Origin: CAZMMV01 sp964637035
GTDB lineage: Bacteria > Bacillota > Clostridia > Tissierellales > Tissierellaceae
Assembly (NCBI GenBank): GCA_964637035.1
Contig: CAZWTU010000001.1
Span: 1 to 64,000 of the forward strand
Direction: 5' to 3'
DNA: 64,000 nucleotides
The position numbers and the translations under genes are program-made. Every line of letters begins with the position of its first letter. Positions within the stretch are counted from its first letter, which is position 1. Shown one piece after another: positions 6,807-15,978 of the stretch. Below the pieces are notes generated by a model. That model made no database searches. It saw only the letters and a program-made list of their open reading frames with translations, and had not been told where the DNA came from.

Positions 6807-8560
6807 ATATTTCTTACTAGTTTAATATCTGGGCTTATGTTTATAGTTTTAAAGTTGTTATATATAACCCTACCTGCTTTTGCATTTCTAGGTTTTTTAA
6901 CATTTTTTCTTTCTGTATAATCCACTGCTACATTATTAGAATTTCTAGCTTTACTGTAATAAGCTGCTAAAAGTCCTGCTTGCTCTAAGGTGGAATCAGG
7001 AATATCCCGTCCTTGATGATCTATAATAACATGAGAACCAGGCATTTTTTGAACATGTAGCCAAATGTCTGACCTATGGGAAAATTTCAAAGTTAAATAA
7101 TCATTTTGTTTGTTGTTTTTCCCAACATAGATATTAAAGCCATCTTCAGATATATAATGATGGGGTTTACTAAGCTTTTGTTTTTTCTTATTTCTATCCT
7201 TTCTATTTGCTTTAATATATCCTTCTTGAATCAATTCATCTTTTATTTCATCTAGCTCTTCTATTTCCGTTGAATTGTCTATACTAACTAAAACATTTTC
7301 TAAATAGTCTATTTCATTTTTAGTAGCAGGTATTTGCCTAACTAATAGGTTTTCAGCATTCTTTAATTTAGAATATCTCTTATAATATCTTTGTGCATTT
7401 GTAACTGGAGAATATTTAATATTCAAGGGTATCCTCATCATATTCATATTCTCATCATAAAAGTTTTCAAGTTCTATGCTTTCCTGACCCTTAGGTATAT
7501 TATGAAGATTAGCTGAAATCAAATCCCCATAAATTTTATACTTTTCCCTATCCCTACTATCTAATAATTCATTTTTTTGCTTTGATAATTTGTTTATAGC
7601 CCTATCAAGCTTTACTCCGATTGATTTTTTTATACCACTAGACTGCTGATTTAATCTATCAGACACATCTTTGCGATAGAAATATTTATCTAAGACTTGT
7701 GAAATAGAATTTAAACTTATCTTATTATCTAAACCAAATTGATTTAATTCTAGAGCATGAAAGGCTATGGCGTCCATATTATTTTCCAATATCAATGTTG
7801 GATTAAAATTATTACTTTTTACATTTCCCATAAAAAAATTAAAACTATTAAACAATAAATTCTTATCATCTTCAGAGAGGCTATTTATAGTCCTATCAAT
7901 ATCTATATTGCTATAAAAACAAATCTCTTTACTAATTAGGGGGCTAAGCCCTATATAATTTAAATAAAAGAATTTATATATTTTTAAATTTTGTTTAGAA
8001 GTATTTAAATAATTAAAAAATTCTTCCCTAGACCTGTCTAAAGGATTACTCTTATCCTGTAAAGGTGGGTTTTCATACATAAGACCAGGTAAAACCTGTC
8101 TAACACGGCTGATGTCCTCACTTATCTTTTTTACAGAATCAATTATTTTAAGTGAGTCCTTATCTATTAAAATAATATTACTATGTCTTCCCATTATTTC
8201 TATTATTATTCTTTTTTCCATAGGTTGACCCAGTTCATCTATAGCAGATACATCTATAAATATGATCCTATCTAATGTTGATTGTTCTATATTTAAAATA
8301 GTTCCACTAGAAAGATGTTTTCTTAGAACCATACAAAACAAAGGTGGAGACCCAGGGTTTTCTTTAGTATGTTCTGTTAGGTATATTCTAGGATTATTGC
8401 TACTAGCAGATATTACTAATTTATAATTTGTCCTATTATTATGGATATTTAATAAAATTTCGTCTCTTTCTTGTTGGTAAATTTTATTAATTCTCCCACC
8501 AATTAATGTGTTTTTAAGCTCTTCTACAACTGCTCGAGTTACTATACCGTCAAATGCCAT
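6788..8560 (-). CDS. rqcH: RqcH/NFACT-family ribosome quality control protein
   Basis: RqcH binds stalled 50S-peptidyl-tRNA complexes and adds C-terminal alanine tails that mark the nascent chain for degradation. It was formerly called a fibronectin-binding protein (FbpA/YloA). The 590-aa protein has NFACT-N (start MAFDGIVTRAVVEELK; EIMGRHSNIILID around residue 130), a helix-hairpin-helix/coiled-coil middle, and NFACT-R (DIWLHVQKMPGSHVII near residue 500). GGAGGAG precedes the ATG. It is the only minus-strand gene in the first 24 kb and converges on pyrR. Confidence 0.95.
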   Translation of the reverse strand: MAFDGIVTRAVVEELKNTLIGGRINKIYQQERDEILLNIHNNRTNYKLVISASSNNPRIYLTEHTKENPGSPPLFCMVLRKHLSSGTILNIEQSTLDRIIFIDVSAIDELGQPMEKRIIIEIMGRHSNIILIDKDSLKIIDSVKKISEDISRVRQVLPGLMYENPPLQDKSNPLDRSREEFFNYLNTSKQNLKIYKFFYLNYIGLSPLISKEICFYSNIDIDRTINSLSEDDKNLLFNSFNFFMGNVKSNNFNPTLILENNMDAIAFHALELNQFGLDNKISLNSISQVLDKYFYRKDVSDRLNQQSSGIKKSIGVKLDRAINKLSKQKNELLDSRDREKYKIYGDLISANLHNIPKGQESIELENFYDENMNMMRIPLNIKYSPVTNAQRYYKRYSKLKNAENLLVRQIPATKNEIDYLENVLVSIDNSTEIEELDEIKDELIQEGYIKANRKDRNKKKQKLSKPHHYISEDGFNIYVGKNNKQNDYLTLKFSHRSDIWLHVQKMPGSHVIIDHQGRDIPDSTLEQAGLLAAYYSKARNSNNVAVDYTERKNVKKPRNAKAGRVIYNNFKTINISPDIKLVRNIKKVEK

Positions 8561-8666
8561 TTAAACTCCTCCATTATTAAATTACTAACTAGAGTATAAC
8601 ATTATATAGGAAATTAATAAACTGAAATGATCTTTTATAAGAATAAGAAAAGAAGATATTAATATT

Positions 8667-8696
8667 TTGTAACATATCATAGATATATTTGATAAT
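8667..8696 (+). promoter_or_regulatory. Possible promoter for the yicC-remA-gmk run
   Basis: TTGTAA (8667-8672) and GATAAT (8691-8696) are separated by 18 nt in the 185-nt divergent spacer between rqcH and yicC. A perfect TATAAT (8703-8708) nearby has no good -35. The region is very A+T rich, so the assignment is weak. Confidence 0.4.
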
Positions 8697-8745
8697 AGAA
8701 GGTATAATATGAATTCATATCAAGTATTTAAAAAGAGGTGTAAAT

Positions 8746-9627
8746 ATGATAAAAAGTATGACAGGATTTGGTAGGGGAGAATTTAACGATGACTTATATA
8801 GTTTTAAAATAGAAATTAAAGCGGTAAATCATAGATATAATGATATATCTATAAAAATGCCAAAACATATAAGTTATTTGGAAGAAAAGATTAAAAAGCT
8901 TATAAAGGGACAAATTAGTAGGGGAAAAGTTGATGTATACATTAATTTAGAATATATACAAGAGTCTTCTGTTGATGTAAAAGTGGACGTGGATCTTGCA
9001 AAGTCCTATAAGGAGGCCCTTGAATTATTATGTGAAGAGTTGAACTTAGATCCTGATATTAGGATCAATAATATTTTATCTATGTCAGATGTAATTAGAA
9101 CCCAAAGGAAAGAATTAGATGAAGATGAGATTTGGATGTGTTTAGAGAAAGCATTGCTAATGGCATTAGAGGATATTATGACTATGAAAACATCAGAAGG
9201 TGAAGAGTTAAAAAAAGATATGATAGCCCATTTAGATAGGATAGATGAATTTTTAAAAGAAATAGCAGAAAGATCGCCTTTAGTAGTATTGGAATATAAG
9301 GAAAAATTGAAAGATAGGGTTCTTAACTTATTAGACGGTAATAATGATATAGATGAAGATAGGATAAATTCTGAAATTGTATATTTTGCTGATAAAAGCG
9401 ATATAAACGAGGAAATAATAAGGTTAGAAAGTCATTTAAAGCAATTTATATCTATATTAAAAGAAAATAATCCTGTTGGAAGAAAGCTTGATTTTCTCAT
9501 ACAGGAGATCAATAGGGAGATAAATACTATAGGTTCAAAAGCTAGTGATATGGAAATTTGTCAAAATGTAGTTGAAGTAAAATCAGAAATAGAACAAATT
9601 AGGGAACAAGTTCAAAATGTAGAGTAA
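8746..9627 (+). CDS. yicC: YicC/YloC-family endoribonuclease
   Basis: YicC-family proteins are ring-forming endoribonucleases involved in RNA turnover; E. coli YicC acts on the small RNA RyhB. The diagnostic N-terminus MIKSMTGFGRGE is present, as are IKAVNHRYNDISIKMP and the C-terminal DUF1732 helix region (GRKLDFLIQEINREINTIGSK...). At 293 aa it is full length. It heads the conserved Gram-positive order yicC-remA-gmk-rpoZ. Confidence 0.95.
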   Translation: MIKSMTGFGRGEFNDDLYSFKIEIKAVNHRYNDISIKMPKHISYLEEKIKKLIKGQISRGKVDVYINLEYIQESSVDVKVDVDLAKSYKEALELLCEELNLDPDIRINNILSMSDVIRTQRKELDEDEIWMCLEKALLMALEDIMTMKTSEGEELKKDMIAHLDRIDEFLKEIAERSPLVVLEYKEKLKDRVLNLLDGNNDIDEDRINSEIVYFADKSDINEEIIRLESHLKQFISILKENNPVGRKLDFLIQEINREINTIGSKASDMEICQNVVEVKSEIEQIREQVQNVE

Positions 9628-9640
9628 TTGGAGGGATTTT

Positions 9641-9898
9641 GTGTCAATAAAATTGATTAATATAGGATTTGGTAACATTGTTTCAGCAAACAGAATAGTA
9701 TCTGTAATTAGCCCAGATTCTGCACCTGTTAGGAGACTAATACAAGAGTCTAGGGATAAGGGACTTTTAATTGATGCTACTTATGGAAGAAAAACTAGGG
9801 CAGTTATTATTACTGATAGCAAGCATTTGATATTAACTCCTGTTCAACCTGAAACTATAGGTAATAGATTTCAAGAAAAAGATGAAAAATTAGACTAA
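9641..9898 (+). CDS. remA: RemA-family DNA-binding regulator (DUF370)
   Basis: RemA is a small DNA-binding protein that, in B. subtilis, activates matrix and osmoprotection genes by forming a histone-like oligomer. This 85-aa copy keeps the family core IGFGNIV, with SPDSAPVRRLIQESRD and GRKTRAVIITDS. The GTG start at 9641 is supported by GGAGGG at 9630-9635. Its targets here are unknown; no biofilm genes lie in the window. Confidence 0.92.
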   Translation: MSIKLINIGFGNIVSANRIVSVISPDSAPVRRLIQESRDKGLLIDATYGRKTRAVIITDSKHLILTPVQPETIGNRFQEKDEKLD

Positions 9899-9921
9899 AT
9901 TAGGAAAGTAGGTTTTTATAC

Positions 9922-10536
9922 ATGGGAAAAGGATTTTTAATGATTGTTTCTGGTCCAGCTGGTACTGGTAAGGGAACTGTTTGTAAAGAATTATTAAAAA
10001 GAAATAAAGATATTGTATTTTCTATTTCTGCTACTACTAGATTGCCTAGAGAAGGAGAAGTTGAAGGGGTTAATTATTTCTTTATTGATGATAACAAATT
10101 TAAATCAATGATAGAAAAGGATGAATTTTTAGAATATGCTCATGTCCATACTAATTATTACGGAACACCTAAGAATTTTGTTATGGAACAAATAGAAAAA
10201 GGCGAAGTTGTCTTATTAGAGATTGATGTTCAGGGTGCCCTTCAAATAAAGAAAAATTTTTCCGAGGTTGTATTTATATTTTTATTACCTCCTACTATGG
10301 AAGAACTAAAAAATAGAATAATTAAAAGAGGAACAGAATCAAAAGAAGATATCAATAGAAGGTATGAAAATGCTTTTAAAGAGCTGGACTTTGTAGGGAA
10401 ATATGATTATTTTGTTGTCAATCATGAAGTTGAAGAAGCTGTACTTGATATAGAATCTATTATAAGAGCTGAAAAATTGAGGGTAAAAAGACATTCAGAT
10501 ATAAAAGAGAAAGTTTTAAGAAAGGAAGGTATATAA
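9922..10536 (+). CDS. gmk: Guanylate kinase
   Basis: Phosphorylates GMP to GDP with ATP in purine salvage and biosynthesis. The P-loop is SGPAGTGKGT (residues about 10-19). The GMP-binding segment is TTRLPREGEVEGVNYFF, with YGTPKNFV and LEIDVQGALQI after it. The length of 204 aa is typical. It is preceded by remA and followed by rpoZ after a single base, so translation is tightly linked. Confidence 0.97.
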   Translation: MGKGFLMIVSGPAGTGKGTVCKELLKRNKDIVFSISATTRLPREGEVEGVNYFFIDDNKFKSMIEKDEFLEYAHVHTNYYGTPKNFVMEQIEKGEVVLLEIDVQGALQIKKNFSEVVFIFLLPPTMEELKNRIIKRGTESKEDINRRYENAFKELDFVGKYDYFVVNHEVEEAVLDIESIIRAEKLRVKRHSDIKEKVLRKEGI

Positions 10537-10537
10537 C

Positions 10538-10768
10538 ATGAAAGAGCAAGTTAATATGTTAAATCCATCATTTAGAGAATTAGATAAAGTCGGGGATAGT
10601 AGGTATACTTTAGTTATGCTTACTTCAAAAAGGGCTAGAAGAATTATTGAAGGTGAAAAGCCATTAGTTGAAACTAATTCTTTTAAGCCTGTTAGCATTG
10701 CATTGGAAGAAATCATGGCGAAAAAGGTTACTTATAAAAGGCCAGACAATATAAAAAGTATTAAATAG
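10538..10768 (+). CDS. rpoZ: RNA polymerase omega subunit
   Basis: Omega helps fold and assemble the beta' subunit of RNA polymerase. This 76-aa protein has the family core: SRYTLVMLTSKRARRI (residues about 21-36), then alternating LVE and KPVSIALEEI. Its position directly after gmk and before coaBC is the normal Firmicutes order. Confidence 0.95.
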   Translation: MKEQVNMLNPSFRELDKVGDSRYTLVMLTSKRARRIIEGEKPLVETNSFKPVSIALEEIMAKKVTYKRPDNIKSIK

Positions 10769-10779
10769 GGGATGAAAAT

Positions 10780-11994
10780 ATGTTGAAAGATAAAACCATA
10801 GTTCTTGGAGTTACAGGGGGTATAGCTGTGTATAAGGCTGTAGACCTTGTAAGTAGATTAAAAAAGAATGGGGCTAAGGTTGAAGTTATTATGACTAGTT
10901 CTGCTAGGGAATTTGTTTCACCTTTAACTTTTCAGACCATGTCTGAAAATCCTGTCCATACTGAAATGTTCAATATTCTAAACCATTTTGATGTAGAACA
11001 TATATCTTTAGCACAGAAACCAGACCTTATATTAATAGCTCCGGCAACTACAAATATTATAGGTAAAATTGCCAATGGTATTGCAGATGATTTATTAACC
11101 ACTGTAGTTATGGCATCAGATAAAAATATAATTTTTGCTCCTGCTATGAATACTAAGATGTATGAAAATCCAATTTTCCAGGATAATATGGATAAATTGA
11201 AAAAACTAAATTATGAATTTATTCCTCCGGGATCAGGAAGGCTTGCATGTGGAGATTACGGTGCTGGTAAAATGGCTGAACCACAAGATATTGTTGATTA
11301 TTTAATTAAGCACTTTACTCCTAAGGATTTGTTAAATACAGATATAGTAATTACTGCTGGACCAACAAGGGAGGCTCTTGATCCTGTTAGGTATATGAGC
11401 AATCATTCAAGTGGGAAGATGGGGTATGCCCTGGCAGAAGATGCAGTAAATAGAGGAGCAAGGGTTACATTAATAAGTGGTCCAACATCATTAGATCCAC
11501 CTAAAGGGACAAATTTTGTTAGTGTACAAACTACAAAAGACATGCTTAATGCTGTGTCTGACCACTTTCATGCTTGTGATGTATTGATAAAATCAGCGGC
11601 GCCTTCGGACTACAGACCGGAAACATTTTCACCTATAAAGATAAAGAAATCTGGAGATAAGACTGATGAACTCATTGTTAAGTATGTTAAAAATCCTGAT
11701 ATTGCAGAATTTTTTGGCAAACAGAAAAAACAACAGATTATGATTGGTTTTGCTGCAGAAACAAATGATCTTTATGATTATGCAATGGGAAAGCTAATCA
11801 AAAAAAATTTTGATTTTATAGTGGCAAATGATGTAAGTAAAGAGGGTGCAGGATTTAATGTAGATACGAATATAATAAGTATTATAAATAAAAATGGAGA
11901 AATTGAAGATTATCCTATGATGGATAAAAAAGAAGTTGCAAAGATTATCTTAGATAAAGTAAAATATATGTTAGAAGACAAAGCTAGATATTAA
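10780..11994 (+). CDS. coaBC: Bifunctional phosphopantothenoylcysteine decarboxylase / synthetase
   Basis: Carries out two coenzyme A steps: joining 4'-phosphopantothenate to cysteine, then decarboxylation to 4'-phosphopantetheine. The N-terminal CoaC flavoprotein domain (residues 1-185) shows GVTGGIAVYKAVDL, the catalytic-histidine region around FDVEHISLA, APAMNTKMYENP and the cysteine loop RLACGDYGAGKM. The CoaB domain starts near DIVITAGPTREALDPVRY and keeps the NHSSGKMG, KSAAPSDYRP and FAAET motifs. The coaD gene for the next step lies 18 kb downstream. Confidence 0.97.
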   Translation: MLKDKTIVLGVTGGIAVYKAVDLVSRLKKNGAKVEVIMTSSAREFVSPLTFQTMSENPVHTEMFNILNHFDVEHISLAQKPDLILIAPATTNIIGKIANGIADDLLTTVVMASDKNIIFAPAMNTKMYENPIFQDNMDKLKKLNYEFIPPGSGRLACGDYGAGKMAEPQDIVDYLIKHFTPKDLLNTDIVITAGPTREALDPVRYMSNHSSGKMGYALAEDAVNRGARVTLISGPTSLDPPKGTNFVSVQTTKDMLNAVSDHFHACDVLIKSAAPSDYRPETFSPIKIKKSGDKTDELIVKYVKNPDIAEFFGKQKKQQIMIGFAAETNDLYDYAMGKLIKKNFDFIVANDVSKEGAGFNVDTNIISIINKNGEIEDYPMMDKKEVAKIILDKVKYMLEDKARY

Positions 11995-12004
11995 TCTAGC
12001 TTTT
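11980..12004 (+). terminator. Hairpin at the end of coaBC
   Basis: The perfect 10-bp stem AAAGCTAGAT/ATCTAGCTTT with a 4-nt loop overlaps the coaBC stop codon. Only four T residues follow, so termination is probably partial. A TATAAT-like -10 follows before priA. Confidence 0.55.
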
Positions 12005-12033
12005 GAATTTATATATAATGAGGAATGATAAAT

Positions 12034-14505
12034 TTGAATAAAAAATTCGCACAAATAATAGTAGATAATAAAAGCTCTAAAGTGGATAAACCCTTTACTT
12101 ATATATTAGATGATGAATTTAAATATTGGGTTAAACCTGGAATGAGAGTTGTTGTTCCTTTTGGTAGGGGTAATAAATTGATTAAAGGCATAGTCATTGA
12201 TGTAGTAGATAGCTTTAATCATTCTTATAAGTTAAAGAAGGTAATAGACGTCTTAGATGATAATCCTTTGATTTCTGATGAACTTATACAACTAAGCCTT
12301 TGGATAAGGGAGGAGTACTTATCATCCTATAGAGACAGCCTAAGATTAATATTGCCTCCAGGGGATTTTAAAAAGATAAATACATTTATTAAACTTATAA
12401 ACTTTGAACCCAATATTGAAAGGGACCAAGATACTAAGAGGGTCTTATTATATTTAAAGGATAATAATAAGGTTTTACTGGAAAAACTTAAAAAAGATTT
12501 AGAAATAAAAAATATATCTAGTGTTTTAAATAAATTGAAAGAAAAAAAAATAATAGAGACAGAAATCGATATAACAACCAGTATAGAGATAAAATATGAA
12601 AAATGGATAAAACTAGAAGAAACAAATAAAAGCTTGGAGGAAATCCTTGAAATTGTAGGTAATAGGGCTAAAAAACAAAGGGAAATAATAAAGTTTTTAT
12701 ATGATAAAAAAGATATTTCTTTTAAAGAGGTCTCTGTAGAATTAAATACAACTTTAGGTACAGCTCGAGCTTTAGAAGATAAGGAATTATTATATATATA
12801 TGATAAAGAAGTAAACAGACAAGCTGTAAAACTTGATATAGAAAAATATAAAAAGCATAAACTTTCTGATAAACAAGAAATGATATTTAATGAAATTTCT
12901 AGTTCTTTTTCAAATGAAAGTGGAAAAAACAAATTTTTAATTAGGGGAATAACTGGAAGTGGAAAAACTGAAATATATTTACAATTAGTTGAAGAAATGA
13001 TAGGACTAAATAAGGATTCCATTATATTGGTTCCAGAAATTTCTCTAACCCCCCAAACTATAGATAGGTTTGTAGGGCGATTTGGTGACTTAGTTGCTGT
13101 TCTTCATAGCAAATTATCCTATGGAGAAAGATTTGATGAGTGGAGAAAAATAAAAGAAGGAAAAGTGAAAATAGTAATAGGAGCTAGATCAGCAGTATTT
13201 GCACCATTTACAAATTTAGGACTAATAGTTATTGATGAAGAACATGAGACAAGCTATAAATCTTCTAGAAACCCTAAGTATAACACTATAGAAGTAGCTT
13301 GTAAAAGAGTTGATATAGAAGATTCTGTATTAGTTCTTGGTACAGCTACTCCATCCTTAGAATCCTATTATAAATCTTTAAATGGTACTTTTAGGCTTTT
13401 AGAAATTGATGAAAGAGTTAATAATTATTTGTTACCTAAGGTAGATGTTATTGACATGAGGGAAGAGCTAAATGATGGAAACAAATCCATGTTCAGTAAA
13501 AAATTAGAAGATTCTATTGGTGAAAACCTTGAGAATAAACGGCAAACCATATTATTTCTAAACAGGAGAGGTTTTTCAACATTTGTTTCTTGTAGGCAAT
13601 GTGGCTATGTTGTGAAATGTAATAGTTGTGATATATCTATGACCTACCATAAACATATAAATAAATTAAGATGTCATTATTGTGGTTTGACTCTTAACCC
13701 ACCCAATATTTGCCCTGAATGCAATAGTAAATATATAAAGTATTTTGGCGTAGGCACAGAGCAAGTAGAAGATTACACAAGGCAATTATTTCCACAGGCA
13801 AGGGTTGCTCGAATGGATATGGATACAACTGGGAAAAAAGGTAGCTATGATACTATTTTAAATAAGATGAAAAGTGGGAAAATAGATATATTAATAGGGA
13901 CCCAAATGATTTCTAAGGGATTAGACTTTAAAAATGTAACTCTAGTAGGAGTTATTGCTGCTGATATTAGTCTAAACTTGCCAGACTTCAGATCTTCAGA
14001 AAGGACTTTTCAACTGATCACACAAGTTGCTGGAAGGGCTGGTAGGGGTGAAACCCCAGGTAGGGTAGTAGTTCAAACCTATGATCCAAATCATTATAGT
14101 ATACAGTTATCAAAAACCCATGATTATAAAGGTTTTTATCATAGTGAAATAAATTTAAGAAAAGAATTTATGTATCCACCTTTTTATAGTATGATAAGTA
14201 TAGTTGTATCTGGGGTAATAAATATAAAAGTGCAAGAGACGTCCCATAAGATATATAAATTAATTTTAGATAATAGTCCTTGGATAGACTTAAATGGCAA
14301 AAAAGACTTTATAATTGGGCCATATCCTGCACCTTTGGAAAAGATTAAAGATAACTTTAGATGGCAAATTATATTAAAATCTAAAAAACAAGATATAAAA
14401 AGCTTTAAAACCCTCTTGAAAAGGGTACTAATAGATAATGAGTATAAATTAAATATGGAAGGTATCAATATTAGTATTGATATTGATCCAATTTCTATAT
14501 TATAG
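12034..14505 (+). CDS. priA: Primosomal replication restart helicase PriA
   Basis: PriA recognises stalled forks and D-loops, unwinds DNA and reloads the replicative helicase. The N-terminal 3'-DNA-end-binding domain begins KFAQIIVDN. The helicase core has Walker A GITGSGKTEIYL, the DEEH box IDEEHETSYKSS, and motif VI QVAGRAGRG. Between the core halves, eight cysteines in four CxxC pairs (CRQCG, CNSCD, CHYCG, CPECN) bind two zincs. TTG 12034 is preferred over ATG 12025 because GAGGA (12020-12024) abuts the latter. That gives 823 aa. priA-def-fmt is a conserved cluster. Confidence 0.97.
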   Translation: MNKKFAQIIVDNKSSKVDKPFTYILDDEFKYWVKPGMRVVVPFGRGNKLIKGIVIDVVDSFNHSYKLKKVIDVLDDNPLISDELIQLSLWIREEYLSSYRDSLRLILPPGDFKKINTFIKLINFEPNIERDQDTKRVLLYLKDNNKVLLEKLKKDLEIKNISSVLNKLKEKKIIETEIDITTSIEIKYEKWIKLEETNKSLEEILEIVGNRAKKQREIIKFLYDKKDISFKEVSVELNTTLGTARALEDKELLYIYDKEVNRQAVKLDIEKYKKHKLSDKQEMIFNEISSSFSNESGKNKFLIRGITGSGKTEIYLQLVEEMIGLNKDSIILVPEISLTPQTIDRFVGRFGDLVAVLHSKLSYGERFDEWRKIKEGKVKIVIGARSAVFAPFTNLGLIVIDEEHETSYKSSRNPKYNTIEVACKRVDIEDSVLVLGTATPSLESYYKSLNGTFRLLEIDERVNNYLLPKVDVIDMREELNDGNKSMFSKKLEDSIGENLENKRQTILFLNRRGFSTFVSCRQCGYVVKCNSCDISMTYHKHINKLRCHYCGLTLNPPNICPECNSKYIKYFGVGTEQVEDYTRQLFPQARVARMDMDTTGKKGSYDTILNKMKSGKIDILIGTQMISKGLDFKNVTLVGVIAADISLNLPDFRSSERTFQLITQVAGRAGRGETPGRVVVQTYDPNHYSIQLSKTHDYKGFYHSEINLRKEFMYPPFYSMISIVVSGVINIKVQETSHKIYKLILDNSPWIDLNGKKDFIIGPYPAPLEKIKDNFRWQIILKSKKQDIKSFKTLLKRVLIDNEYKLNMEGINISIDIDPISIL

Positions 14506-14516
14506 GAGGAGAGGAA

Positions 14517-14990
14517 ATGGCATTAAGAGAGATAAGATTAGCTAATGATCCTATTCTTAGAAAGAAATCTAGAGAAATAACAAATATAACAGATAGGATA
14601 AAGCTTCTTTTAGATGATATGATAGACACAATGAATGAAGAGGCAGGTGTAGGGCTAGCAGCCCCACAGGTAGGTGTATTGAGAAGGGCAGTGGTTATAG
14701 ACATAGGTGAAGGTCCTATAAAATTTATCAATCCAGAAATATTAGAAACTGAAGGAAAAATTATAGAAGCAGAAGGGTGTTTATCTGTCCCAGGAAGGTC
14801 AGGAACGGTAGAAAGACCTAGATGGGTAAAGATTAAATATTTAGATCTCCATGGTAATGAAAATATTATGGAAGCTACAGGCCTTATGGCAAGGGCTATT
14901 TGCCATGAGATAGATCACTTAGATGGAATTTTATACATTGATAAGATGATTGAAGAAATAGAATTAGTAGAGGAAGAGGACGATGAATAA
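14517..14990 (+). CDS. def: Peptide deformylase
   Basis: Removes the formyl group from nascent N-terminal methionine using a bound metal. All three motifs are present: GVGLAAPQVG (residues about 43-52), EGCLSVPG with the metal-binding cysteine, and HEIDHLDG with two metal-binding histidines and the catalytic glutamate. The length of 157 aa is typical. It overlaps fmt by 8 nt, pairing deformylation with formylation. Confidence 0.97.
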   Translation: MALREIRLANDPILRKKSREITNITDRIKLLLDDMIDTMNEEAGVGLAAPQVGVLRRAVVIDIGEGPIKFINPEILETEGKIIEAEGCLSVPGRSGTVERPRWVKIKYLDLHGNENIMEATGLMARAICHEIDHLDGILYIDKMIEEIELVEEEDDE

Positions 14991-15930
14991 TAATAATACT
15001 AAAATTGCTTTTATGGGTACACCTGAATTTGCAGTTCCCAGTCTAAAATCCCTATATAATGCAGGATATTCAATTGATTTAGTGATTACTCAAAAAGATA
15101 GGCCACGGGGGAGGGGGAAGAAAGTTAAATATACCCCCATTAAGGAAAGTGCATTAAAATTAGGTTTAGATGTATACCAACCAGAAAATATTAATAGTGA
15201 GGAAACTATAGAAAAACTAATAGAAATAAATCCAGACTTTATAGTAGTAGTGGCCTATGGTCAAATACTAAAGCAAGAGATTTTAGATATTCCCAAGTAT
15301 GGTTCTTATAATGTCCATGCTTCTTTATTGCCTAAATATAGAGGTGCTGCCCCTATAAACTGGGTTTTAATAAATGGGGAAAATGAAACTGGAGTAACTA
15401 TTATGGAAATGGAAATAGGACTAGATACTGGAGATATAATAACTTCATCATCTGTAAAGATTAGCAAAGAAGATGATACTAGGGTTCTTCATGATAAGTT
15501 ATCCATCCTAGGTGGGGGACTTATTGTAAAAGCCCTAAGAAATATAAAAAAAGGCAAAGCAACTAGGACTCCTCAGGATGATAAGTTATCCAATTATGCA
15601 TCTATGTTAGACAAAGAAATGGGAAATATTGATTGGAATTTGCCCGGGGAAAGAATAGCTAATTTAATTAGGGGCTTAAAACCTTGGCCATCTGCCTATA
15701 CTATATATAAGGATGATATGGTTAAAATTCACCGGGCAAGTATAAGCCAAATGGAAAAGCTTGGAGAAAGCGGTAAGATAATCAAAGTTGACCCTAATGG
15801 AATATATGTAAACACTTTAGATAGTGTTCTTAGAATAGAAGAACTGCAATTTCCTGGTAAAAGAAAATTGGAAACAGGGGAATATTTAAAGGGAAATTCA
15901 ATAGAAGAAGGAATCATTTTAGGGGATTAG
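14983..15930 (+). CDS. fmt: Methionyl-tRNA formyltransferase
   Basis: Formylates Met-tRNAi with 10-formyltetrahydrofolate for translation initiation. The N-terminal formyltransferase fold starts IAFMGTPEFAVPSL. The catalytic site is HASLLPKYRGAAPINW with upstream YGQILK and downstream MEIGLDTGDI (catalytic Asp). A C-terminal OB-like tRNA-binding domain starts near residue 205. It is full length at 315 aa. Its start lies within the end of def, indicating translational coupling. Confidence 0.97.
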   Translation: MNNNNTKIAFMGTPEFAVPSLKSLYNAGYSIDLVITQKDRPRGRGKKVKYTPIKESALKLGLDVYQPENINSEETIEKLIEINPDFIVVVAYGQILKQEILDIPKYGSYNVHASLLPKYRGAAPINWVLINGENETGVTIMEMEIGLDTGDIITSSSVKISKEDDTRVLHDKLSILGGGLIVKALRNIKKGKATRTPQDDKLSNYASMLDKEMGNIDWNLPGERIANLIRGLKPWPSAYTIYKDDMVKIHRASISQMEKLGESGKIIKVDPNGIYVNTLDSVLRIEELQFPGKRKLETGEYLKGNSIEEGIILGD

Positions 15931-15932
15931 AT

Positions 15933-15951
15933 AAAGGAGTTTGCTCCTTTT
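15933..15951 (+). terminator. Weak hairpin after fmt
   Basis: The stem AAAGGAG/CTCCTTT with loop TTTG is 3 nt after the fmt stop and is followed by only a few T residues. It may reduce read-through into rsmB, or it may be an mRNA 3' structure. Confidence 0.45.
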
Positions 15952-15978
15952 AACTTAATAAAATACTGAGGTGTAAAG

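Noticed and set aside
12327..13022. A 231-aa minus-strand frame inside priA
   Set aside because: It is antisense to the helicase region of a clearly real priA, has no SD and is serine/isoleucine/leucine-rich as expected from the reverse of A+T-rich coding DNA.
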